Positions 1-6,780 of a DNA stretch of 11,255 nt are shown here, piece by piece. The DNA lies in contig DCIQ01000183.1 in assembly GCA_002317435.1 (NCBI GenBank), positions 1-11,255 on the forward strand, written 5' to 3'. The position numbers were made by a program, and so were the translations under genes. Each line of letters begins with the position of its first letter. The first letter of the stretch is position 1. The notes beneath the pieces are model-generated. The model ran no database searches, was not told the DNA's origin, and was given only the letters and a program-made list of their open reading frames with translations. The DNA comes from Bacteroidales bacterium UBA1722. GTDB taxonomy: Bacteria; Bacteroidota; Bacteroidia; Bacteroidales; UBA932.

Positions 1-301
1 AACATCCGCCCGGCCATCTGATTACGGGCACTTCGAGGGAACGGAGAGCCTCCAGGACGTCATTGCGGTATCCGTCAGTGTTGGGTATGTCTGACTTCGG
101 GCCTACCCAGATGCCTCCGTAGATACAGGATCCCAGATGTTCGGCGAACTGTCCGTATATTTCGGCGGGTATGACATCGGCTGCCTGATCAGTCTGGAGA
201 GTGATGGTAGTCTCGGTCACAGAAGCCGCTTCCTTTTGCGAGCAACCGGCCAGCACACCCATAGCCAGCGCCGCAGCGATGATAATGATAGATTTTTTCA
301 T
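1..301 (-). CDS. Alpha-L-arabinofuranosidase, GH51 family, N-terminal 100 residues (cut by window edge)
   Basis: GH51 enzymes remove terminal alpha-L-arabinofuranosyl residues from arabinan, arabinoxylan and related glycans. The visible part starts with a lipoprotein signal (MKKSIIII..., lipobox LAGC, lipid Cys at residue 20), so the enzyme is probably anchored in the periplasm or on the outer membrane. Residues 48-66 (IYGQFAEHLG followed by CIYGGIWVG) and residues 93-100 (VIRWPGGC) match the highly conserved beginning of the GH51 catalytic barrel. The catalytic acid/base and nucleophile glutamates lie beyond the left edge and cannot be checked. ATG at 301 is the obvious start because the signal peptide begins there. 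The gene follows the pilus operon in the same direction after a 63-bp gap with its own promoter-like box. No SusC/SusD genes are visible here. The family call is firm; specificity is unknown. Confidence 0.93.
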   Translation of the reverse strand, partial: MKKSIIIIAAALAMGVLAGCSQKEAASVTETTITLQTDQAADVIPAEIYGQFAEHLGSCIYGGIWVGPKSDIPNTDGYRNDVLEALRSLEVPVIRWPGGC

Positions 302-338
302 ATTGATTATGGTTAGAAATTTCCTTATCCTTCTTCTA

Positions 339-346
339 CAAAGATA
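339..346 (-). promoter_or_regulatory. Bacteroidetes-type -7 promoter box upstream of the GH51 gene
   Basis: Read on the minus strand this is TATCTTTG, an exact match to the Bacteroidetes housekeeping -7 consensus TAnnTTTG. It lies 37 bp upstream of the GH51 ATG, giving a leader of about 30 nt. At the expected distance the -33 element is poor (ACTG at 366-369, spacer 19, against consensus TTTG), and it falls on the stop codon of the preceding pilus gene. The gap shows no terminator hairpin, so read-through from the pilus operon remains possible. Confidence 0.55.
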
Positions 347-364
347 AGTAATCCTCCCAAGATA

Positions 365-1309
365 TCAGTCGGTCACGGTGATTTTCCACGAATCCTTTCC
401 AAGCCCTTCCCCTGTTACGCAGAGGTTTATGGTGTAGAGGGTGTTCCTGCGGATGTCGAAGTTCGTGGTAGCATCTTCACCGGGGAAGAATCGGTATGTG
501 ACGTGGGAGGTCTCGCCTCCGTCCGGGGTGTATTCGCCGGTGATTTCGATGTATGTGCACAACTCCTGACAGTCCGGGATGTTGGACGGGACTTTCTGCC
601 AGGGGTCCGTATTGTCGGGAAGCAGGGTTCCCCGGAGATTTTCGAACATATAGAACGTGAGGGAGGAGACGTCGGTATCGAAATGTTCCCTGTCGGGCTC
701 CTGTGCCGTACTGTCGCACGGGGTTCCTTCCGAGAAGGGGAACACGTACGCCATACTCTGCCGTATTCCGGCATCTGTCACCCGGAACGTGCATCCTGCG
801 GTTTGGGTGATGATTATGTCGCAGCGTGCCGCAAGCCTCGTCATCTGTATATCCAGAGCCTCTCCTCTGGATGGGATGAAGGAGACGTGCGAAGCCATCG
901 GGATGCCTTCTTCACTTAAGGCAGCCGTTCCGTTCCAGATGACTTCCGCGTCCGGGAGGTCGCTTTCATCCTCCGGCATTGTGAAATCCACGGCGTTGGC
1001 GATGGTATAAACTTCGTAGCGGCGCCCGATAATCAGACGGACTCCGATATCTTCCGACAAGTCGGAGTATTTTCCTGAAAATTCCAGATGCCCTTCGGAA
1101 TAGAATCCGAGACTGATGGTACGGATATCGTCCGAATAACTTATGGAACTCTTCGTATCGAATTCCGGTACGGAGAATGAAATGTCGACAAGACACTCCC
1201 CGGAGGCACACTCCCGGGAGACATCCTCCCTGGAGCATCCTCCGGCCAGAACGGACAGCAGAAGGAAGAACAAACCCCTTCTAGAACAAACCATAGACGA
1301 AAACTTCAT
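365..1309 (-). CDS. DUF4906-type pilus lipoprotein, candidate tip or accessory subunit
   Basis: A 314-residue secreted lipoprotein (basic n-region with R10-R11, hydrophobic core, lipobox AGGC, lipid Cys 25). The mature part resembles FimA/Mfa-fold proteins: a first strand, then DTKSS at 51-55, a second strand block near 62-70, and TRLAAR at 157-162 opening the second domain. Residues 218-226 (TFYMFENLRG region), 252-260 (TYIEITGEY) and 284-300 (FDIRRNTLYTINL region) match the signature blocks I know from DUF4906 proteins, many of which are encoded in Bacteroidetes fimbrial loci. Besides Cys 25 the mature part has eight cysteines, unusually many for this class. The ATG at 1309 overlaps the end of the Mfa2-like gene by 29 bp and has a rare clear Shine-Dalgarno site in front; ATG at 1294 is an alternative. 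Last gene of the pilus operon. The tip role is inferred from family and position. Confidence 0.72.
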   Translation of the reverse strand: MKFSSMVCSRRGLFFLLLSVLAGGCSREDVSRECASGECLVDISFSVPEFDTKSSISYSDDIRTISLGFYSEGHLEFSGKYSDLSEDIGVRLIIGRRYEVYTIANAVDFTMPEDESDLPDAEVIWNGTAALSEEGIPMASHVSFIPSRGEALDIQMTRLAARCDIIITQTAGCTFRVTDAGIRQSMAYVFPFSEGTPCDSTAQEPDREHFDTDVSSLTFYMFENLRGTLLPDNTDPWQKVPSNIPDCQELCTYIEITGEYTPDGGETSHVTYRFFPGEDATTNFDIRRNTLYTINLCVTGEGLGKDSWKITVTD

Positions 1310-2087
1310 CCCACCCCTCCACGATGAGGGTGGCGGTGCTCTTCTTTATATCGATAGTGATATGGACGTCTTTCATATCTTCATCGGCGAAGTCGTATCC
1401 TGTCTGCTCGATGAGCCTGCCTATCTCGATGCTGGGGATCCGGTTTTCACCGTCAGCATCGACCAGATTCATTATCATGTCCGCCTGTTTCTGTCTTGGC
1501 ATCCTGAAACTCCATACTCCCGGTGAGAGCGGGGACATGATACGATATGCGAATCTCCCCGACAGCGGGGAGAGGTCTTTCAGCGACATTCCTCCGACGT
1601 ATCCTATGACGTTCCATTCCACATCCGCCGCTTCTGCCAGGGACTGACATTCGATATATATGGTAGAGAACTGTTTTTTGATGACGGGGTCCAGATATGC
1701 CTCATCGGATGCCGAATTCACCTTGGCGCTGAAAGCATATATGGAGTCTGCCTGATTACCTGCATTCAGGTACAGCTCGTCCGAATGAACCTTGTAGTTA
1801 CCTCTGTTGGGTATAAATATCCCCGTGACGGACTCTTCTCCTCTGGAAACCAATTCTTCCACCATCGGTCCGCAGACTCTGGTATCCAGAACATCATAAG
1901 TGTCACGGTTTTTACTTGAGAAGCAGGACACCTCCAGCGGGACGGCTTCGAACCCTTGCGGGAAACTTCTGGCGAAATTACCTGTCATGTCGATGGTCAG
2001 GATGCACGGACAGTCACTTCTGTTTTCCTTGACGGAACAGCAGGTCAGAGAAATGGCCAGGAGACAAAGTACGATTACTTTTTTCAT
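1281..2087 (-). CDS. FimB/Mfa2-family fimbrial lipoprotein, candidate pilus anchor
   Basis: A 268-residue lipoprotein with a short signal (MKKVIVLCLLAISLTCC); either Cys 16 or Cys 17 could be lipidated. The mature N-terminus has the NRSDCPC block at 22-28, the place where FimB/Mfa2 proteins carry their typical SDCP motif. The C-terminal domain has the other family marks: IPSIEIGRLIEQTGYDF (217-233) leading to an aspartate-rich DxxDVHITIDI segment and a closing VEGWDE (256-261). In Porphyromonas gingivalis FimB and Mfa2 anchor the fibre to the outer membrane and limit its length; the same job is inferred here. Length is close to, or slightly under, the usual 300 or so. ATG at 2087 is preferred because the signal peptide begins there; an in-frame ATG at 2108 would overlap the upstream gene. 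It starts 11 bp after the second pilin-like gene and overlaps the DUF4906-type gene. Confidence 0.8.
   Translation of the reverse strand: MKKVIVLCLLAISLTCCSVKENRSDCPCILTIDMTGNFARSFPQGFEAVPLEVSCFSSKNRDTYDVLDTRVCGPMVEELVSRGEESVTGIFIPNRGNYKVHSDELYLNAGNQADSIYAFSAKVNSASDEAYLDPVIKKQFSTIYIECQSLAEAADVEWNVIGYVGGMSLKDLSPLSGRFAYRIMSPLSPGVWSFRMPRQKQADMIMNLVDADGENRIPSIEIGRLIEQTGYDFADEDMKDVHITIDIKKSTATLIVEGWDEVFVYGLF
1314..1320 (-). promoter_or_regulatory. Ribosome binding site of the DUF4906-type gene
   Basis: The minus strand reads GGAGGGG, 4 bp before the ATG at 1309, or 6 bp if the core is taken as GGAGG. Strong Shine-Dalgarno sites are scarce in this window. This one lies inside the 3' end of the Mfa2-like gene and supports choosing ATG 1309 over ATG 1294. 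Confidence 0.5.
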
Positions 2088-2098
2088 CTTATTGTATC

Positions 2099-3124
2099 TT
2101 AAAAACATTCATTGTATTCCGGATTCGTATCCCACTGCGAAACGTTCACCAGAGACCGGAAACTCCCGGTAGCCACCGGCAGATTCGGGTCCGGCGAGCC
2201 TTCCCCGGTAATGGTGAGAACAATGTCATAGGTGGAGTTGGGAAGCATCCCTTCGGAGAGCACTACGGGATAAAACCACGTCTGTCCGCCGAAAGACACG
2301 CTTACGGTCAGCGTGCTCCTCTCTCCCGAGAATTCTGAAGTGAAGCCGGAAGGGGAGACGGCGCAGTTATTGGCGTAGCCATAAAAGGCATCCTCCGTGG
2401 TGAAAACCTCACCTGCACTGATGTCCGCGGAGTATCCGGCGAATGTCAGGGAGGGGCAGGAGGCTGTGAATTCATCGGTCCCGATTATATGGGATGCGTC
2501 CCGATGGCTCTCGTCGGCCACCCCCTGGATGTTCAGCCACCCTCCGGCGGGTACGGTGCCGTCCATGGTCTGAACCCCCACCACGTTGTTCAGGACTGCA
2601 TAATTTATTTTCATCATGCCGTAGCCTGACGGCAATTCGTTCCGAATCTCCTTCAACCGTACGCGGGACACGTAACGCTTGAGAGACACCGAAAGATGGG
2701 TGACCTCTTCGGGGGAGATGGAAACGGAAGTCCTGCCGCTTCCCATTACGAAACCGTTCTCCTCGGAATTGAACTCTTCCAACGGCATCCGGACAGAACG
2801 GAATTCTTCTTCATCCGTGAGTGACGTTATCTCCGGACCATTCGCTATGGCGTATGCATGATAATCGCCCGGTTCGATACCGTCGATGGTGACCTTTCCT
2901 TCGGACAGCTCTTCGGTGGAGAGACGGTAAACCAGATAACACTCTTCCCTGGAAGAGAACAGATATACGGCCATCTGTTTCAGCATACTGCGGTCTGCCT
3001 CTTCCTGAGAACCCGACAGGATTATCAGGGAGATGGAGCCGGTATCGACCTTGGGGAGAGTGTTCTCCTTACAGGATGCCAAGGCAGCCACAGATGTCAA
3101 TATTATGTACAGATGCCGTCTCAT
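2099..3124 (-). CDS. FimA/Mfa-like fimbrial subunit lipoprotein (second pilin paralogue)
   Basis: A 341-residue lipoprotein (MRRHLYIILT..., lipobox LASC, lipid Cys 18) with the two-domain plan of type V pilins. An N-terminal sandwich runs through MAVYLFSS (51-58) and GDYHAYAIAN (86-95). The second domain begins after SLKRYVSRVRL (147-157) and ends in a strand-rich tail with LVNVSQWD (325-332). It is clearly paralogous to the preceding 327-residue protein: the blocks VYLFSS/IYVFSS, LNNVVG/ITNVVG, EDAFYGY/DDAFYAY, FYPV/YYPV and the final VxxxxWD occur in the same order. Its first-strand linker lacks the PTKSS of its neighbour but has Arg 45 and Lys 49, possible protease sites. It sits 14 bp after the first pilin-like gene and 11 bp before the Mfa2-like gene. 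It could be a minor shaft, adaptor or tip-proximal subunit; which one cannot be told from the sequence. Confidence 0.77.
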   Translation of the reverse strand: MRRHLYIILTSVAALASCKENTLPKVDTGSISLIILSGSQEEADRSMLKQMAVYLFSSREECYLVYRLSTEELSEGKVTIDGIEPGDYHAYAIANGPEITSLTDEEEFRSVRMPLEEFNSEENGFVMGSGRTSVSISPEEVTHLSVSLKRYVSRVRLKEIRNELPSGYGMMKINYAVLNNVVGVQTMDGTVPAGGWLNIQGVADESHRDASHIIGTDEFTASCPSLTFAGYSADISAGEVFTTEDAFYGYANNCAVSPSGFTSEFSGERSTLTVSVSFGGQTWFYPVVLSEGMLPNSTYDIVLTITGEGSPDPNLPVATGSFRSLVNVSQWDTNPEYNECF

Positions 3125-3138
3125 CGGTAATGTTCCGT

Positions 3139-4122
3139 TCAGAATGTCTGGGGAATGGTGCCTCCGTCGTCCCAGTCGGATACCTTGACGCTTACCAGTG
3201 CGAAATTTTGAGTCTGGGGCACTTCTTCAGGGTAATTGACGCCGGGAGCGGTTACTTCTATGGTTACTATGTAGTGCTTGTTCGCTTCTACGGGAGTGAC
3301 AGTGACAGGATAGTAGTAGGGTACATTGTCGATACGTCCCTTCAGCACGAATCGTGTACATCTGACGCTCCATTCCGTACGGTCCTCCGGATCCGGGTTC
3401 GGATTCGGATAGGCGTAGAAGGCATCATCGGTGGTGGTCGTCTCATTCAGCGGAACCTCCTTGTAGATGTTCAGCTTCGATGTCACCTTATCTGCCGATC
3501 CGTTGATGAATGTCATCTTATTGTACCATATGCCACTGGCGTCAGGGTTCATGGTCAGGCCGAAATTCGTCTCTCCCACGACATTGGTGATGAAGAGGTC
3601 CTCTATCTCGAACTTCGTGAAATCCTGGGATTTGAGATGGTTGGTTACGGTGAAGGTGAACTTGGCCGCAAGTCTCTTTACCGTGACGCCCAGAGTGGCG
3701 TCTGCGGTTATCTTCTGATTCGGGAGAGCACCTGCCATCACCAGATTGCCCGGTTCATTATCCGTGAGATTCGTAGTGCAGGCATATACTTCATCTATGC
3801 TGGAGGGCTTCTCCGGGAGGGATTTGAAGTTTACGAAAGTATAGAATGAATACGTACCCTCGGTAAGGTATATATTGAATACCGACGATTTTATATCCTT
3901 TACCAGTACCAGTTCGTCATTCTCCGAAGAGAATACGTATATGCGGGCCTTGTTTACTTGCGCTTCAGTCTCCGTAACTGAAGATTTGGTCGGCACGCCG
4001 AGCATAAGCGTGACTGCATGCTGTTCTCCGTCGCTGCGGTGAACGGTAGTGATACAGTCCTTCTGACATCCTGTGAAAGACATCAGGAAGATAGTTGTAA
4101 GAGTGATGAGTTTCAGTTTCAT
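3139..4122 (-). CDS. FimA/Mfa-like fimbrial subunit lipoprotein (first pilin, candidate major shaft)
   Basis: A 327-residue precursor with a lipoprotein signal (lipobox FTGC, lipid Cys 19). Type V pilins are exported as lipoproteins, then a protease removes the first strand and the groove is filled by the C-terminal strand of the next subunit. The sequence fits this: a first strand (VTLMLGVP, 37-44), a lysine in PTKSS (44-48) as a possible cleavage point, IYVFSS (61-66), the domain junction TVKRLAAKF (147-155), DDAFYAYP (232-239), and a C-terminal tail with KVSDWDDGG (313-321). ATG at 4122 is the start because the signal peptide begins there; the longer TTG-initiated reading from 4131 adds only three residues. 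It is the first of the four fibre-type genes, 21 bp after the OmpA-like/TPR lipoprotein gene. The shaft role is inferred from position and the complete pilin plan. Confidence 0.8.
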   Translation of the reverse strand: MKLKLITLTTIFLMSFTGCQKDCITTVHRSDGEQHAVTLMLGVPTKSSVTETEAQVNKARIYVFSSENDELVLVKDIKSSVFNIYLTEGTYSFYTFVNFKSLPEKPSSIDEVYACTTNLTDNEPGNLVMAGALPNQKITADATLGVTVKRLAAKFTFTVTNHLKSQDFTKFEIEDLFITNVVGETNFGLTMNPDASGIWYNKMTFINGSADKVTSKLNIYKEVPLNETTTTDDAFYAYPNPNPDPEDRTEWSVRCTRFVLKGRIDNVPYYYPVTVTPVEANKHYIVTIEVTAPGVNYPEEVPQTQNFALVSVKVSDWDDGGTIPQTF

Positions 4123-4143
4123 ATCGATCAATTCTTAATAGTG

Positions 4144-6147
4144 TCAATATTCGAAATCGTCTTCGTCGGGTTCCTTGTTCAGACCGTATCGGACGATAAG
4201 CGCTTTGATTTCCGGGTCAAGATTACCCCTGTATACCATTTGCGGATCCTTTCTGCAGGAGATAAGGTAATTCTGTACGGCTTTCTGGTCATCCCCGAGG
4301 CGGCTCCATAGAATGGCTTTCAGATACAGTACTTTCGCAGTCGGTTCCTCGTTCTCCAAAATCTCAAGAGCCGAATGGTTCCTGTTCAGATTTACATACG
4401 CGATGGCGGTATTGAAGTCCTGATAAGGAGCCAGCAGGGCGGCGGCGGTCTTGTAGTCACGGTCTTCTATGGCCTGGAGCCCGCTCTGATAGATGGTATC
4501 CGGCGTAGTGGTCATAATCGTGTCCTTGGTCATGCCTTTGCGGTGCAGATGAAAATCGAAACGCACTTTTCTGACACGCGGATAGAGCTCGTCCTTCAGA
4601 TATTTGTAGTAATCGAGTTTTTTCATTTTGTTCTCGCGTTCATCCAGGTCACTTATGTCGGCCAGCTTGCGGTATGCCTCTTTCTGGCTGTCAGTGAGCG
4701 AATCGTCCTGGTCTATGAGAATGCCGAGGGCGTTCCAGTTTTCGGGGATGCTTCTGTTCATGAAAGGTATCTTCACCCTTTCATAATGCACGATATTACC
4801 TTCCAGATCGACCATAAAGCCCTGTGCGGCATCGAGAGAATCCTGATATGTCTTGATGTATTTGTCCAGATATCTGGATATGGATTCGCTCCTGCTCTTC
4901 GCCAGATGCTTGTTTCTGCTCAGGGAACCTTCGGGGGAAGAGGAAGACGTGACTACGATGGAGTCTATATCGAATGATTGATTCGACAACATGTCGTTCA
5001 GATACTCCTTGAGTCTGTTCAATTCCGATTCGTTGTTTCCCAGTTCGGGATCGATATTGGTCTTGTTGACGTCGAAGATTATGTCACAATTGGTGTTGGC
5101 GGAAGCCTTGCGCTCGATAACTCTGGAGAGGAACCTCTCGCGTCTTTCCATGAAGGTACTTACGGAACTGATGTAGTATGACAGTTTCTCGCTGGGTGGA
5201 ATGGTATATATCTTGCGGTCCTGGTCATAGATATCTCCGGAGAGGACGATGTCCGCTTTCCTGAGTTTGGAATGGGCGTTTATGGTCTGGGTATAATTGT
5301 ATATGAAATCACCTTCCGTAGTATGCATTATGGTATCCAGGCGGATGCCTTCCGTGAGGATGGGGGATTTGACATATTTGTGGAACATTTCCTGTTTTAT
5401 CCTGTTACGGTAGTCATTGAGACTCTTCTTCATCTTTTTGGTATAATGTTTCACGACATTCTGCTCGCTGACACCATAGTATGAGAAGAAGATATCTTCT
5501 GAAACTGAAGAAGAATCTGTCTTGAACGCGTAAATCTGCGGTATGTTCCTTTTCAGGAAGATTTCCAGCTGTTTCTTGTTCAGCAGGGAGTTGGTATCCG
5601 TGATAATCTTGGACAGGAACCTGTTGTACTGCTCATATCCTTTCAACTGTGTTTCCCGGTAACCGCGCCCTGTAATGACTATAGGGTCCAGTCTTATACT
5701 GTCCTCCAGGATGAACATGTCCGAATTCAGCCTCAACTGCCACTTGCTGTCCTGCATCATGGCCGGTACGCGGATCTGCCACTGGAGTTCCACCTTTCCC
5801 TGACGCTCGGCCACGTTGGTGAACCGTGCCGTCACCACCGCAGCATCCAATGTCTCGTTGGCCACCATTTCACCTGTGGTTTCATCTTTGATGGCTTTCA
5901 TGATGAACATGTCGTTACCCTGTTCGTCCTGAACGATGAGGGTATCTCTGGCATTATTCATTGACGCCACGTCGTATTCCGTATTTATGCTCTTTCCGCC
6001 GGGAAGCGACAGGTCTGTCCTCAGGGAATCCCTCTCGAACTGTCTCACCCTTGCGATCTCCTCGCGTCTGCTCATGCCGCAGCCTGCCAGAAGACATGCC
6101 GATATTATACCTGTAAGTATTTTGATGCCGATAATGTTTTTCATCAT
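4144..6147 (-). CDS. OmpA-like/TPR lipoprotein of the pilus operon
   Basis: A 667-residue lipoprotein (lipobox LAGC, Cys 23). The N-terminal part (about 60-160) is beta-rich and ends with IVITGRGYRETQ, resembling the N-domain of DUF3868 proteins. A central stretch (about 165-340) is helical and highly charged. An OmpA-like domain follows: CDIIFDVNKTNIDPE near 354-368, then SPEG at 404-407 and conserved N412/R419 in the block before SRYL. C-terminal to that are EN-WN at 469-472, YLKDELYPRVR at 516-526 and one or two TPR-like helical hairpins at about 553-631. The same ordered landmarks occur in the first gene of the operon, so the two are paralogues apart from the inserted central region. The SPEG variant replaces the usual TDxxG loop, so peptidoglycan binding is uncertain. 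Start: ATG at 6147 or the adjacent ATG at 6144, 8 bp after the DUF3575 gene. Function unknown; a scaffold or biogenesis role is inferred. Confidence 0.68.
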   Translation of the reverse strand: MMKNIIGIKILTGIISACLLAGCGMSRREEIARVRQFERDSLRTDLSLPGGKSINTEYDVASMNNARDTLIVQDEQGNDMFIMKAIKDETTGEMVANETLDAAVVTARFTNVAERQGKVELQWQIRVPAMMQDSKWQLRLNSDMFILEDSIRLDPIVITGRGYRETQLKGYEQYNRFLSKIITDTNSLLNKKQLEIFLKRNIPQIYAFKTDSSSVSEDIFFSYYGVSEQNVVKHYTKKMKKSLNDYRNRIKQEMFHKYVKSPILTEGIRLDTIMHTTEGDFIYNYTQTINAHSKLRKADIVLSGDIYDQDRKIYTIPPSEKLSYYISSVSTFMERRERFLSRVIERKASANTNCDIIFDVNKTNIDPELGNNESELNRLKEYLNDMLSNQSFDIDSIVVTSSSSPEGSLSRNKHLAKSRSESISRYLDKYIKTYQDSLDAAQGFMVDLEGNIVHYERVKIPFMNRSIPENWNALGILIDQDDSLTDSQKEAYRKLADISDLDERENKMKKLDYYKYLKDELYPRVRKVRFDFHLHRKGMTKDTIMTTTPDTIYQSGLQAIEDRDYKTAAALLAPYQDFNTAIAYVNLNRNHSALEILENEEPTAKVLYLKAILWSRLGDDQKAVQNYLISCRKDPQMVYRGNLDPEIKALIVRYGLNKEPDEDDFEY

Positions 6148-6155
6148 GTATGTGG

Positions 6156-6725
6156 TCAGAATGTAAATACCATCGAAACTTTCAAATCATCCGGAAGAAT
6201 GAAGTTTTTGCGCCCTTTGTCCGTCACCCTGCCGCAGACCGGGCAGTCATAAGACGTGTATTCGGTGAAACCTCCCCAAACACCTGCTCCGAATTCGATA
6301 TTCCAGTTCTTGGTAAGCATCAGGGAATATCCGAATGACAGGACACCTCCGAATGCATCACCTTCTTCTATCTTGCTGCTGAAGATACCTCCCCGGTTGT
6401 ATTCCATATATTGTGCGTCAACCTCTATCCACCATCCGGAATAGACATACCATGGCCAGTATCTTATACCGGCCTTGAACGCCTTCTTCCTGTTCTGGAA
6501 CTGATGGTCCGTGCCTTTCGCATAAGTCCATGGATTGTATCGTGTTCCGACATTGACAGTTATCTTTCTGGCCACAGCCACACTTCCTTCGATGTTCATC
6601 GTCCCGAGGTTCAACCACTCCACCGCATTGGTGGCTAAGGACCATTTTTGGGCGGAGCATTCCTCATACACGCCTTGAACCGTTATCAGGGCTGTACATA
6701 ATAACAATACGCGGATGATTTTCAT
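6156..6725 (-). CDS. DUF3575 family outer-membrane beta-barrel-like protein
   Basis: A 189-residue protein with a Sec signal (MKIIRVLLLCTALI..., probable cleavage after CSAQ at 23-26) followed by alternating, aromatic-rich strands. The pattern WSLATNAVEWLNLGTMNIEG near the mature N-terminus, GIRYWPWYVYSGWW at 86-99, NWNIEFGAGVWGGF at 140-153 and a terminal strand ending in Phe (VSMVFTF) is that of the DUF3575 family, which recurs in Bacteroidetes fimbrial loci. The terminal Phe suits recognition by the BAM machinery, so an outer-membrane barrel of roughly eight strands is the likely structure (inference). C161-P-V-C164-G forms a knuckle on the last predicted loop. ATG at 6725 is chosen because the signal peptide starts there; ATG at 6743 would add six residues. 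It lies between the two OmpA-like/TPR genes. The molecular role is unknown. Confidence 0.78.
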   Translation of the reverse strand: MKIIRVLLLCTALITVQGVYEECSAQKWSLATNAVEWLNLGTMNIEGSVAVARKITVNVGTRYNPWTYAKGTDHQFQNRKKAFKAGIRYWPWYVYSGWWIEVDAQYMEYNRGGIFSSKIEEGDAFGGVLSFGYSLMLTKNWNIEFGAGVWGGFTEYTSYDCPVCGRVTDKGRKNFILPDDLKVSMVFTF

Positions 6726-6780
6726 ATCTGATGTCTTTATCATGAACTAATGGTGACTTGTGGAGGTTATTCTGAAGAAA

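Noticed and set aside
503..919. Plus-strand open frame opposite the DUF4906-type gene
   Set aside because: Antisense shadow; the minus-strand frame explains the region with a signal peptide and family blocks.
3076..3849. Plus-strand open frame of 257 codons opposite the first pilin-like gene
   Set aside because: The minus-strand frame has a signal peptide and pilin blocks; the plus-strand product has no coherent features and straddles the pilin gene boundary.
6744..6780. Terminator or internal promoter between the DUF3868-like and DUF3575 genes
   Set aside because: There is no stable hairpin with a T-run and no TAnnTTTG box in this gap, so it was treated as an ordinary intra-operon spacer.
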